DNA of 64,000 nucleotides from Telluria aromaticivorans (lineage in GTDB: Bacteria > Pseudomonadota > Gammaproteobacteria > Burkholderiales > Burkholderiaceae_D), in NCBI RefSeq assembly GCF_013003915.1, contig NZ_JABAIV010000005.1, positions 299,266 to 363,265 of the forward strand, read 5' to 3'. Made by a program: the position numbers and the translations under genes. A model generated the notes under the pieces. It saw nothing but the letters and a program-made list of their open reading frames with translations, had not been told where the DNA came from and did no database searches. Positions 53,862-62,109 of this stretch are shown here, one piece after another. Numbering within the stretch: position 1 is the stretch's first letter; every line of letters starts with the position of its first letter.

Positions 53862-54096
53862 TATAATCGCTGCGTTTTGGTGCCCGCGCCCGCGATCAGC
53901 GAGCGCAGTTAAACGGGAAACACGAGGCAACGGCGCTGCGCGCTGCTGCCAAGATGTGCTGCCCCCGCAACGGTCAACAAGCGTCGTCCTCCAGGTAGTG
54001 CCAGGGGACGGCAGGCCGCCTCGAACACCACTGTGCAGCGACGCATAGGAAGGTGAGGCGGTCGGTCTTGCAAGCCCGGATACCGGCCAGGACAGG
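53862..54096 (+). promoter_or_regulatory. Cobalamin riboswitch with upstream -10 box
   Basis: A TATAAT at 53862-53867 precedes the aptamer (about 53876-54096). Conserved AdoCbl-riboswitch parts appear in order: TTTGGTGCCC, GTTAAACGGGAA, GCTGCCCCCGCAACGGTC, CCACTGTGC, AGGAAGGTGAGGC and AAGCCCGGATACCGGCCAGG. It lies 90 bp upstream of btuB, so cobalamin should repress btuB-btuF. The expression platform in 54097-54188 may use a GCCGG-containing hairpin followed by TTTT. Confidence 0.93.
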
Positions 54097-54188
54097 TGGA
54101 AGCGCCATGGGCTCGCATGCTGGTGGCGTCTTCCGTTGACTCCGGTGTGCGGGGACGCAGGCCGGTGCTTTTACCCGAGAACCATCAC

Positions 54189-56165
54189 ATGAAATTTGCT
54201 GCCGTACCACGCAGCGCGCCGGCCCTCACGCCGCTCGCGTTGGCCTGCGCCTTGTCGTCTTCCATCCTTGCTGCCAATGCCTGTGCCCAGGAACAAAGCG
54301 TCCGGGCGCCCGAACTGCCCGCTGTCGTCATTACCGGCGCGCGCTTCCCGGCGCAAGCCGCCGACGCACCGATCGGCGCCACCGTCATCACGGCCGACGA
54401 GATCCGCCGCGCCGGCGCCCTTGATGTCAACAGCGCGATCCGCAAGATCGGCGGCGCCTATGGCCGCCAGAGCCTGGACGGCTCGCCCGACTTCGGGCTG
54501 GACCTGCGCGGCTTCGGTTCGAACAGCAGCCAGAACCTGGTGATCCTGGTCGACGGCGTGCGCATGAACGAAAACGAACTGTCCGGCGCGACCCTGGCCT
54601 CGATCCCGGTCGATACCGTCGAGCGCATCGAGATCACGCGCGGCGGCAGCAGCGTGCTGTATGGCGAAGGCGCCACCGGTGGCGTCATCAATGTCATCAC
54701 GAAGCGCGGTGCAGCGCCCGGCTACCACGGCTCGCTGAGCGTGGAGGGCGGCCGCTTCGACCAGCACGACGTGCGTGCTTCCGTGCGCCACGGCGCAGGC
54801 CCGCTCTCCTTCGACCTGGCCGCTGCCCACCAGGGTACCGACAACTACCGCGACAACAACGCCTTCCGCCAGAAGGGGATCAGCGGCGGCTTCCAGTGGG
54901 CCGTCGATGGCACGCGGCTTGGCATGCGCGTCGACAGCGCGCGCCAGCACATGCGTTTCCCGGGTTCACTGACGCAAGCGCAGTTTGAGGCCAACCCACG
55001 CCAGACCCTGACCCCGAACGATTTCGGTTCCACCGACAGCGACCGCGTCACGGCCTTCGCCGAGCACCGCGTCGGCAGCCTCGAGCTGGCCGCCGAACTG
55101 GGCCACCGTGAGCGCGAAGTGCGCTCCGCCTACGACTTCGGCGGCTTCCTGTCCGAGGCGACCTACCGCTCGCGCCAGACCCAGTTCTCGCCGCGCCTGC
55201 GCCAGACCGCGCGCTGGGCCGCCCTGGAGAACGAATTCGTCGCCGGCATCGACCTGGTGCGCTGGGAGCGCGCCACCAGCTTTGGCTCAAACGCCAGCCA
55301 GGACTCGAAAGCCGTCTACCTGCGCGACGAGATGCGCTTCGCCGGCGCCAGCAACGCCCGCCTGGCCCTGGGCGCGCGCCACGAGCGCTTCGAGAAGGAC
55401 GAGGCCAACGCTACTTTGGCCGTGCCTGCCGGCGAGCAGTCGCAGAACGGCTGGAGCGTCGAAGGCAGCATCGATGCCGCGCCAGGCCTCACCCTGCACG
55501 CCAAGGCCGGACAAAGCTACCGCATCCCGAACGCTGACGAGAACGGCTACCGCTCGACCGGCGCGCTGCTGGACGTGCAGACCTCGCGCGACCTGGAACT
55601 GGGCGTGAGCGCCGGCAGCCAGGCGCGCCGCATCTCCGCACGCGTATTCCGCCACCGCCTGCGCAACGAGATCTTCTTCGACCCGACCCTGTCCGGCGGC
55701 TGGGGCGCCAACACCAACCTCGACCCGACCCGCCGCCAGGGCGTCGAAGTCGAAGGCCAGCTCGCGCTCGGCCAGGCATGGCGCTTCACCGGCCAGTGGC
55801 AGCGCGTCGAAGCCGAGTTCACCGCTGGCCCGAACGCCGGCCGTGAAATGGTGCTGGTGCCGAAGAACGTAGTGACCACGCGCCTGGCCTGGACACCAAG
55901 CGACGCCCACAGTGCCGACATCGGCGCGCAGTGGGTCGGCAGCCAGCGCTACGGCAACGACTTCACCAACACCTGCGGCGCTCGCATCCCGTCCTACGCC
56001 ACGGTGGACGCGCGCTACGCCTACCGCATGGGCGCATGGGAAGCGGCCGTCACGGGCCTGAACCTGCTTGATCGCCAGTACTACAGCAACGCCTATGGCT
56101 GCCGTTCGGGCATCTACCCGAGCGATGGCCGCCAGCTGAAGCTGTCGCTGCGGTACGACTTCTGA
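54189..56165 (+). CDS. btuB: TonB-dependent vitamin B12 receptor
   Basis: A 658-residue outer-membrane receptor. A signal peptide covers about residues 1-33. A TonB box-like PAVVITGAR (about residue 40) comes next, then a plug domain with SPDFGLDLRGFGSNSSQNLV and GVRMNENELSGATLASIPVD, where the SVLYGEGATGGVINVITKRG motif ends the plug. A 22-strand barrel follows, with the terminal LKLSLRYDF ending in an aromatic residue for BAM recognition. The cobalamin riboswitch upstream and btuF downstream support B12 as substrate. Its stop overlaps the btuF start by one base. Confidence 0.93.
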   Translation: MKFAAVPRSAPALTPLALACALSSSILAANACAQEQSVRAPELPAVVITGARFPAQAADAPIGATVITADEIRRAGALDVNSAIRKIGGAYGRQSLDGSPDFGLDLRGFGSNSSQNLVILVDGVRMNENELSGATLASIPVDTVERIEITRGGSSVLYGEGATGGVINVITKRGAAPGYHGSLSVEGGRFDQHDVRASVRHGAGPLSFDLAAAHQGTDNYRDNNAFRQKGISGGFQWAVDGTRLGMRVDSARQHMRFPGSLTQAQFEANPRQTLTPNDFGSTDSDRVTAFAEHRVGSLELAAELGHREREVRSAYDFGGFLSEATYRSRQTQFSPRLRQTARWAALENEFVAGIDLVRWERATSFGSNASQDSKAVYLRDEMRFAGASNARLALGARHERFEKDEANATLAVPAGEQSQNGWSVEGSIDAAPGLTLHAKAGQSYRIPNADENGYRSTGALLDVQTSRDLELGVSAGSQARRISARVFRHRLRNEIFFDPTLSGGWGANTNLDPTRRQGVEVEGQLALGQAWRFTGQWQRVEAEFTAGPNAGREMVLVPKNVVTTRLAWTPSDAHSADIGAQWVGSQRYGNDFTNTCGARIPSYATVDARYAYRMGAWEAAVTGLNLLDRQYYSNAYGCRSGIYPSDGRQLKLSLRYDF

Positions 56166-57052
56166 TGGGCAGGCTGATTCGCCTGCTGCCGGCGCTGCTG
56201 GCCTTTACCGCGGTCAGTGCCGGGGCGGCGGTCAGCGTGGTGGACGACGCCGGCCGCCGCGTCACCGTGCAGGCGCCAGCGCAGCGCGTCATCTCGATGG
56301 CGCCGCATGCCACCGAGCTGCTGTTCGCGGCCGGCGGCGGCGCGCGCGTGGTCGGCGCCATGAACTACAGCGACTATCCGGCAGCGGCCAAGACCATCCC
56401 CCTGGTCGGCAGCAACAGCCAGATCGACATGGAGCGCGTCCTCAGCCTCAAGCCCGATCTGATCGTGGTCTGGCATACCGGGAACACGGCGCGCCAGATC
56501 GCCCAGCTCGAATCGCTCGGCATCCCGATCTTCCACAGCGAGCCGAACCGGCTGGCCGAGGTGGCCGGCAATATCGAGCGGCTCGGCCGGCTGCTGGGCA
56601 CCGGCCCCACCGCCCAGGCGGCGGCAGGGGCTTTGCGCAGGAAGCTGGCCGGCCTCGAGGCGCGCTACGGCAAGCGCTCGCCCGTGACGGTGTTCTACCA
56701 GATCTGGGACCAGCCGCTGTACACGCTCAACGATGCGCAGATCGCCAGCGATGCGATCCGCATCTGCGGCGGGCGCAATGTGTTTGGTGCGCTGAAGGTG
56801 GTGGCGCCGGAGGTCAGTATCGAGGCGGTGCTGGCGGCCGACCCGGAGGCGATCCTGGCCGGCAAGCGCTACGACCCGGCCAATCCGGGGCTCAAGGTGT
56901 GGGCGCCGTTTCCGGGGATGACAGCGGTGAAGCGGGGCAACCTGGTCACGGTCGATGGTGAGCTGTTGACGCGGCCGGGGCCGCGGACGGTGGAGGGGGC
57001 GGCGGCGCTGTGCGAGGTGCTGGACGGTGTGCGGAAACGCCGGCCGAGGTGA
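56165..57052 (+). CDS. btuF: Periplasmic cobalamin-binding protein
   Basis: A 295-residue helical-backbone (class III) binding protein. A signal peptide ends near GAAVSVV (residue 21). The lobe motifs VISMAPHATELLFAAGGGARVVG and LKPDLIVVWHTGN, and the C-terminal VWAPFPGMTAVKRGNLVTVDG, match BtuF. It is translationally coupled to btuB (TGATG). No btuC or btuD gene follows, so the inner-membrane transporter that accepts B12 must be encoded elsewhere. The riboswitch upstream of btuB should control both genes. Confidence 0.9.
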   Translation: MGRLIRLLPALLAFTAVSAGAAVSVVDDAGRRVTVQAPAQRVISMAPHATELLFAAGGGARVVGAMNYSDYPAAAKTIPLVGSNSQIDMERVLSLKPDLIVVWHTGNTARQIAQLESLGIPIFHSEPNRLAEVAGNIERLGRLLGTGPTAQAAAGALRRKLAGLEARYGKRSPVTVFYQIWDQPLYTLNDAQIASDAIRICGGRNVFGALKVVAPEVSIEAVLAADPEAILAGKRYDPANPGLKVWAPFPGMTAVKRGNLVTVDGELLTRPGPRTVEGAAALCEVLDGVRKRRPR

Positions 57053-57126
57053 TTTCGGTCTGAAAATTGGGCGGGAACGACGTGCTAAATGAGCGGGCCG
57101 CGAGATCTGAACTTGCAGTTTGCTCC

Positions 57127-57163
57127 AAGACCGTCGTTCCCGCGAAGGCGGGAACCCAAGTTG
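57127..57163. repeat. REP-like element, CCGTCGTTCCCGCG type
   Basis: CGTTCCCGCGAAGGCGGGAA hairpin, a variant of the copies at 28425 and 45855. The rest of the 245-bp btuF-dsbA gap holds only the presumed dsbA promoter. Confidence 0.6.
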
Positions 57164-57297
57164 GTTTCATAGCCACTAACTCAACATCAAACCGTTAAAT
57201 CCGTAAGCAAATGCAAAATTGCCGCCCCAGCTACTAAGGGAGCGTAAAAAGATGGTAATCTCCCGGCGTTTGCTCAATCACTTGTGGAAGGAAATCT

Positions 57298-57960
57298 ATG
57301 CGTTCCCTGCGTTTTGCCCTCATCGCCGCCACCATGGTCGCCAGCACTGCCTTTGCTTCGCCGGCAGACCCGAAAAACGGCGTGGACTACCAGACGCTGA
57401 CCGCTCCCCAGCCGGTCCAGGCGGTGGGTAAGAAGGTCGAAGTCATCGAATTCTTCGCCTACCACTGCCCTGCGTGCAACATGGTGGAACCGATGATCCA
57501 GAGCTGGGTCAAGAAGCAGGGCGACAACATCGTCATGCGCCGCGTGCACCTGCCGTTCCAGGGCCCGGCCGATCCGGAAGCGCACCTGTTCCTGACGCTC
57601 GAAGCGATGGGCAAGCTGGAAGAATTCCACCCGAAGATTTTCCGCGCCGTGCACGTCGAGCGCAAGCGCCTGATGACCGATGACGCGATCATCGACTGGG
57701 CCACCAAGAACGGCCTGGACAAAGCCAAGTTCATGGAGACCTGGAACTCGTTCGGCGTGACCACCAAGCTGCGCCGCCTGGGCCAGCTGCAGGCCTCCTA
57801 CAAGGTGACCGGCACCCCGACCATCATCATCGACGGCAAGTACGTGGTCTCGCCAGGCCAGGTGGCCGAAGCGAACAAGATCCAGGACGTGAGCCAGATG
57901 CTGCAGGCGACCGCCCAGGTCATGGACGCACTCGTTGCGAAGGCAGCCAAGACCAAATGA
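57298..57960 (+). CDS. dsbA: Thiol:disulfide interchange protein DsbA
   Basis: A 220-residue periplasmic oxidase that introduces disulfides. A signal peptide ends at STAFA-SPADP (residue 20). The thioredoxin-fold active site is EFFAYHCPACNMVEP with Cys57 and Cys60, and the cis-proline loop is KVTGTPTIIID. The dipeptide between the cysteines is Pro-Ala, where E. coli DsbA has Pro-His, which may alter redox potential. The gene overlaps the next one by 4 bp (ATGA). Secreted Cys-rich proteins of this window (46025, 47029, ompA) are plausible clients. Confidence 0.93.
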   Translation: MRSLRFALIAATMVASTAFASPADPKNGVDYQTLTAPQPVQAVGKKVEVIEFFAYHCPACNMVEPMIQSWVKKQGDNIVMRRVHLPFQGPADPEAHLFLTLEAMGKLEEFHPKIFRAVHVERKRLMTDDAIIDWATKNGLDKAKFMETWNSFGVTTKLRRLGQLQASYKVTGTPTIIIDGKYVVSPGQVAEANKIQDVSQMLQATAQVMDALVAKAAKTK

Positions 57961-58286
57961 GCAAAGACGTCGAACGCGAAGTCCTCAAGATGTACGATGG
58001 GTCCCGGCCCAACGAGGACGACCTGTTTGAGACCAGCCATGTGAACCACATTGCGTGGTCGCTGGCGGCCTTCTTCGCGGGCCTGGCGATCTGGCTCGCC
58101 ATCGCCCTGGTGAATGCCGAGAACCAGCGCCACGCCCTGATGACCAACAAGTGTCCCGATCCGCTCTTCAAGGGCGGCATCGACAAGGCATGCCTCGTGA
58201 CCGTGCACTCGCGCGACTACTGGTGGGAACACCTGTGGTACGGCATTACGCACGTGCGCACCGTCCCCGAGACCAGCCAGCGCTGA
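57957..58286 (+). CDS. Single-span membrane protein coupled to dsbA
   Basis: A 109-residue protein. A charged cytosolic N-terminus (residues 1-30) is followed by one transmembrane helix (HIAWSLAAFFAGLAIWLAIA, about 31-50). A short periplasmic domain follows with two cysteines (NKCPDPLFKGGIDKAC) and a Trp/Tyr-rich stretch (DYWWEHLWYGITHV). Its ATG overlaps the dsbA stop. The cysteine pair on the periplasmic side suggests a link with DsbA, but no family is recognised. Confidence 0.75.
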   Translation: MSKDVEREVLKMYDGSRPNEDDLFETSHVNHIAWSLAAFFAGLAIWLAIALVNAENQRHALMTNKCPDPLFKGGIDKACLVTVHSRDYWWEHLWYGITHVRTVPETSQR

Positions 58287-58307
58287 TTGCGCTGGTTCGG
58301 CGCTGGC

Positions 58308-58892
58308 CTAGCGGGTCAGCGCCTTCCGCTCTTCCAGCGACAACACCTGCACCGGCTTCACCGGCGTTCTGGAGCGCGGCTCGAAGAAGGGATTGTCGCG
58401 GTAGCCGCCTCCCAGGCGCGCCTTCAGCAGCATCATTCCGACCCTGGCCACGACCCCGAAGGTAGCGACGCCGCCCGACGTTACGGGCTTTGTTGCCGAT
58501 GCCGTGTTCACGTGGGACCTGACCGGACCGAGCTCGCGGTCCATCTGTTCGGGCGAGACATCCAGGCAGGCCCGTATCAAGCCCACATACGAGGTACGCG
58601 GGTCGCGCGGCGTGGTTCCGACCGGTGTGCGGCAGCAGCTGGCATACCAGCGGTACAGGCCCTTGGGGCTAAGCGACATGCAGGCCAGGTGTTCCAGGCC
58701 GCTGTCGAAACGCACGGCAGCGGGCAGGGTGGCGGCGACCTCGGTGCCGCCGGCGGCATCGAGCGCGCCCGGGCCCAGGAAACGCCCGAAAGCCTGGCAG
58801 TCCTTGCAATAGCAGACCGCGCGCGCGGCCACGCGCGCCGTGTCGACTTGTCCCCGTAGTTTGCCGCAGCGGCAGCGTAATTGCATCGTCAT
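58308..58892 (-). CDS. Cysteine-rich GFA/DUF6151-like protein
   Basis: A 194-residue protein with an N-terminal zinc-type pattern (RCRCGKLRG, residues 6-14; CYCKDCQAFGRFLG, about 27-40) and a further CC pair near residue 86 (YASCCRTPVG). The arrangement resembles the GFA/CENP-V fold (DUF6151 branch), which binds zinc; members are annotated as glutathione-dependent formaldehyde-activating enzyme homologues, though activity is often unproven. It is convergent with the dsbA unit, separated by 21 bp. Confidence 0.75.
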   Translation of the reverse strand: MTMQLRCRCGKLRGQVDTARVAARAVCYCKDCQAFGRFLGPGALDAAGGTEVAATLPAAVRFDSGLEHLACMSLSPKGLYRWYASCCRTPVGTTPRDPRTSYVGLIRACLDVSPEQMDRELGPVRSHVNTASATKPVTSGGVATFGVVARVGMMLLKARLGGGYRDNPFFEPRSRTPVKPVQVLSLEERKALTR

Positions 58893-58968
58893 GATGGGTC
58901 TCCGTTCATGACAATAGTGTAATGCGCCGCTGGCGGGAACGCGACATCAAGATGATGTCCGCACCGGC

Positions 58969-59538
58969 TCAAGGCGTGACGGTACCGGCTGCTACCGGCG
59001 TGGGCGGCCGGCGCCGCGGCTGGATCACGATGGAAGCGCGCCCGGCGCCGGCACGGTCGTCGCCGGTGCTGGTATTGCGCAGGCTGAACTGCTCCTTGCG
59101 GCTGTCGTAGGAAATGAATTCGCCCACCGCTTCGTCGACCAGTGCGCCGTCCTGCAGGCGCTGTACCCTGGCCTTCGACAACAGCTTCACGAGGCCGGTC
59201 CTGTCGTCGTATTCCACGCGCTCGGCTTCGCCTTCCATCCATTGCTCGCCCGGGCCGTCCGCTTTCTGACGGAAGCGCACCTTGCTGCCGCTGCCGGCTT
59301 CCAGGGTCGCGCGCTGGTAGCCCTCGGGCGAGGTCTCGACCCGGCCGCGCCAGGCGTCGATCAGCATGGTCCCGCGGGTGATCGTCACCCCGCCATCCAT
59401 CAGCGCGATGCCGGTGAGCGTGTCCTGGTCGCATTTGCGGCAGTCGATCTTGGTCTGCTTGTAGGCGTCGGCCTTTTCGGCGGAGGCTTGCGCGGCCACG
59501 CCCAGCAGCAGGAACAGGAAAGGGACGATGCGCTTCAT
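58969..59538 (-). CDS. LptA/OstA-like periplasmic protein with CxxC motif
   Basis: A 189-residue secreted protein. A signal peptide ends at QASAE-KADAY (residue 20). The OstA/LptA-like beta-jellyroll follows (VTITRGTMLIDAWRGRVE, RVEYDDRTGLVKLLSKARVQ, AVGEFISYDSRKEQFSL), the fold that carries LPS across the periplasm. Unlike typical LptA, a CxxC pair sits at residues 33-36 (DCRKCDQD). No lptB or lptC gene adjoins, so this is probably a paralogue rather than the main LptA. It is 20 bp downstream of a sensor kinase gene and likely in its operon. Confidence 0.8.
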   Translation of the reverse strand: MKRIVPFLFLLLGVAAQASAEKADAYKQTKIDCRKCDQDTLTGIALMDGGVTITRGTMLIDAWRGRVETSPEGYQRATLEAGSGSKVRFRQKADGPGEQWMEGEAERVEYDDRTGLVKLLSKARVQRLQDGALVDEAVGEFISYDSRKEQFSLRNTSTGDDRAGAGRASIVIQPRRRPPTPVAAGTVTP

Positions 59539-59558
59539 GGAAATCTCAATCATGATCG

Positions 59559-60860
59559 TTAAACGGGAAGGGTAATGACGAAGCGCGCCCCTCCCAGCCT
59601 TGATGCTTCCGCGCGCACGGTGCCGCCGTGCAGCGCCACGGCCTTGCGCGCGATCGACAGGCCCAGGCCGAAGCCGCCGGTGGCGCGGTCGCGGCTGCGA
59701 TCGAGCCGGTAGAAGGGCTCGAACACCTTTTCGCGCTCGTCTTCGGGAATGCCCGGGCCGTCGTCGTCCACCGTGATCTCGACCGCATGTGGGTTGCGCG
59801 TGGCCGCCAGCAGGATGCGGCCAGTGGCGTACTTTTGCGCATTGCGCAGCAGGTTGCAGACCGCGCGCGCCAGTAGGCGGCGGTCGAGTTCCAGCTCGCC
59901 CAGGTCCTCGGCCAGCACGCAATCCAGCTGGTGCGGGGAGGGCGGCAGCATCTCCGTGCATTCGCGCAGGACCGGCGCCACCGGAGCCGGCGCGGCCTGC
60001 AGGTTGCGGGCGCTGTCGAGTTTGCTCATGTCGAGCAGCTCGTTGACCAGGGCATTCAGCTCGCGCAGGTCGCCCTCCATCGCGCCGATGCGGCGGCTCA
60101 GGTCGGGGTCTTTGGCGCGCGCGTCCAGTAGTTCGAGGGCGAATTCGAGCCGCGCGATCGGCGTGCGCAGCTCGTGCGACACCGAATGCAGCAGGCTTTT
60201 CTGTGCTTCCAGCAGGTCTTCGATGCGGTCGGCCATGTGGTTGATGCGCTCGGCCAGCGGGTAGACCGCCTCGGAAGGTTTCATGCGCGCGCGGGCGCCG
60301 AGCTTGCCGCTGCCGAATTCGTCCGCCACGCGCGACAGCGCCTGCAGTCCCTGCCAGTGCGAACGCGACCACAGCGCGATGGGCAGCAGCAGGGCGATCG
60401 CGACGATTACATAGCGCAGGGCTTCCATCTTGAGCGCCTGCCCGATGTCGATCGGCAGGTTTTCGGCGCGCAGCACTTCTTCGTGGCTGCCGATATAGCG
60501 TTCGCCGCTCAGGTCGACCCGGCGGAACAGGGTGCGCCGGGCGGGATCGAGCACGATCTCGCCGCGGTCGAGCGCAGTACCGCTGCTACTGCCGAGGGCG
60601 GCGCGCGCCTCGGCTAGGGTGACCAGGTCGTAGCGAACGTCGGAGACGACGCGCACGTTGTTCAGGCGCGTGAGCCATTCGTCGGACGGCGCCTTGTCGA
60701 CGTATTGTTCGAGCAGGAAGATTTGCGCGGCCGCCTGGCTGCGGGCGATGTCGTCGAGCGGATCGCCGAACAGCCGGCTGAACGCGAAGTAAATCACGAA
60801 GGTAGCCGCCGTGATCGAGAGCATGACCAGCACGAAAAAGCGGAAAAAGATACGGTTCAC
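59559..60860 (-). CDS. Sensor histidine kinase without adjacent response regulator
   Basis: A 433-residue two-component sensor of the RstB/CpxA/EnvZ type. Transmembrane helices lie at about residues 4-25 and 145-165, enclosing a periplasmic sensor. HAMP follows, then the H-box LLHSVSHELRTPIARLEFAL, an N-box (RAVCNLLRNAQKYA), G1 DDDGPGIPEDEREKVFEPFY and G2 GFGLGLSIARKAV. GTG 60860 is chosen because AGGATGGA lies 8 nt upstream; ATG 60875 would put that site inside the gene. The expected response regulator gene is missing on both sides. The LptA-like gene follows in the same direction. Confidence 0.9.
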   Translation of the reverse strand: MNRIFFRFFVLVMLSITAATFVIYFAFSRLFGDPLDDIARSQAAAQIFLLEQYVDKAPSDEWLTRLNNVRVVSDVRYDLVTLAEARAALGSSSGTALDRGEIVLDPARRTLFRRVDLSGERYIGSHEEVLRAENLPIDIGQALKMEALRYVIVAIALLLPIALWSRSHWQGLQALSRVADEFGSGKLGARARMKPSEAVYPLAERINHMADRIEDLLEAQKSLLHSVSHELRTPIARLEFALELLDARAKDPDLSRRIGAMEGDLRELNALVNELLDMSKLDSARNLQAAPAPVAPVLRECTEMLPPSPHQLDCVLAEDLGELELDRRLLARAVCNLLRNAQKYATGRILLAATRNPHAVEITVDDDGPGIPEDEREKVFEPFYRLDRSRDRATGGFGLGLSIARKAVALHGGTVRAEASRLGGARFVITLPV

Positions 60861-61192
60861 GTATCCATCCTGCATGACTTGCGGTTACTGGACGCTGCGC
60901 AATACATAGTTTCTCCTTGCGCGCATTGTATAGGAGCAAGGGCCCACTGGCGACATAGAGCGATGAACTAGGCTTCCCGGGCCAGGCGCCCCGTCGACGC
61001 CCTTACAAATTGATGACAATTCGCCGACAGTTTAGGGGGGAATGAATTATGCAGGAACCTTAAGATACTCATCATCAGGTATCTGGTTTTATCTGGTTTT
61101 CCGTTTGCCCGCCTGATATGCGAGTGTCGGCGGGTTTTTTTATTCCCAAGGAAACGACTGGCGAAGAGACACGCCAGCAGGAGAAGAACAAG
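60861..61192 (+). other. Leader region with terminator, candidate attenuator or small RNA
   Basis: About 330 bp between divergent genes. The right part (61041-61142) carries a possible 24-codon frame (ATG 61041, start MNYAGTLRYS) preceded by a GGGGGGA run. Its last codons overlap a CCCGCC/GGCGGG hairpin with seven T residues (about 61104-61141). The lipoprotein gene starts about 50 bp later. A terminator in front of a gene, with no gene ending there on that strand, suggests attenuation or a short RNA of 100-180 nt. Confidence 0.45.
61104..61141 (+). terminator. Terminator upstream of the lipoprotein gene
   Basis: A GCCCGCC/GGCGGGT stem with a 13-nt loop, then seven T residues. No plus-strand gene ends before it. 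Confidence 0.75.
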
Positions 61193-62044
61193 ATGAACAT
61201 GGCTGGGCGCGTCCTGCTTTCTGTCGCCGTGATCGGCGTTACCCTGGCTGCCTGTGGCGGCGACGACTCCACTACGGAGCAGTCCAGCCGCACTGCGGTG
61301 CAGGGTATCGCCGTGGGCGAGCCGAATGGCGGCGTGCCGGTCGTTTCCGAGTACATCAAGATGGCGCAGGGTGCTTCCTGTGCCGACACCCGCAACAAGC
61401 TGTACGTCATCGACAGCAAATACGTATTGTGGGACCGCGCCGGCCAGTGCGCCGACGCGGCCTACGCCCAGACCCTGATGGGCTTGAGCCCGCAGGCGGT
61501 GCTGTGCAGCGCCGGCCAGACCATTGCCGGTCCACGTACCAGCTGCAGCGACGCCAGCCTGCGCCCGCTGTTCGACACCATGCTGCAGAACCTCGACAAG
61601 GCCGACCTCGGCCTGGGCGCCGGCCACAAGGTCGAACCGGTCGACCTGCTGCCGGCGCCGGGTGGGTCGCTGGCCTTCCAGACGCTCTCCCATACCACCC
61701 GCTCCGCGATCACGGCGCCGCGCGAGGTCGTGGTGCGCGACGCCGACGCCTGGGCCACGCTGTGGCAGGAACATGCCGGCACCGACTTGCCCCTGCCGGC
61801 GGTCGACTTCAGCCGGCAGATGGTCATCGGCGTCTTCCTGGGGGCGCGCTCGAACGGCTGCTTCGATACCGCCATTGCCAGCGTCATACCGGGCGAGGGC
61901 AGCTTGGAGGTGCTGCACGTCGACACCGAGCCGGGACCAGCCGTGTTCTGCACGATGGCGATCACTTATCCGGCCCACCTGGTCGTGGTCGACCGGAGCA
62001 GCGCACCGGTGGTCTTCTCCAAGAAAATTCATATCATAGGGTAA
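61193..62044 (+). CDS. Lipoprotein with PrcB-like C-terminal domain
   Basis: A 283-residue lipoprotein. The lipobox is LAAC at residues 18-21 and the next residues GGDDS favour the outer membrane. A Cys-rich middle region (residues 60-130, with at least four cysteines) follows. The C-terminal 100 residues (VVVRDADAWATLWQEHAG, VDFSRQMVIGVFLGARSNGC, HLVVVDRSSAPVVF) resemble the PrcB C-terminal domain known from protease-complex accessory proteins. The exact role is unknown. AGGAG lies 8 nt before ATG 61193, and a terminator-like hairpin sits in the leader. Confidence 0.78.
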   Translation: MNMAGRVLLSVAVIGVTLAACGGDDSTTEQSSRTAVQGIAVGEPNGGVPVVSEYIKMAQGASCADTRNKLYVIDSKYVLWDRAGQCADAAYAQTLMGLSPQAVLCSAGQTIAGPRTSCSDASLRPLFDTMLQNLDKADLGLGAGHKVEPVDLLPAPGGSLAFQTLSHTTRSAITAPREVVVRDADAWATLWQEHAGTDLPLPAVDFSRQMVIGVFLGARSNGCFDTAIASVIPGEGSLEVLHVDTEPGPAVFCTMAITYPAHLVVVDRSSAPVVFSKKIHIIG

Positions 62045-62109
62045 CAATTAGTGAGAATTCGTCTTGCCCGACGTAAAATATCGGCACGCGAACTCCCGGT
62101 TGTAACGAC

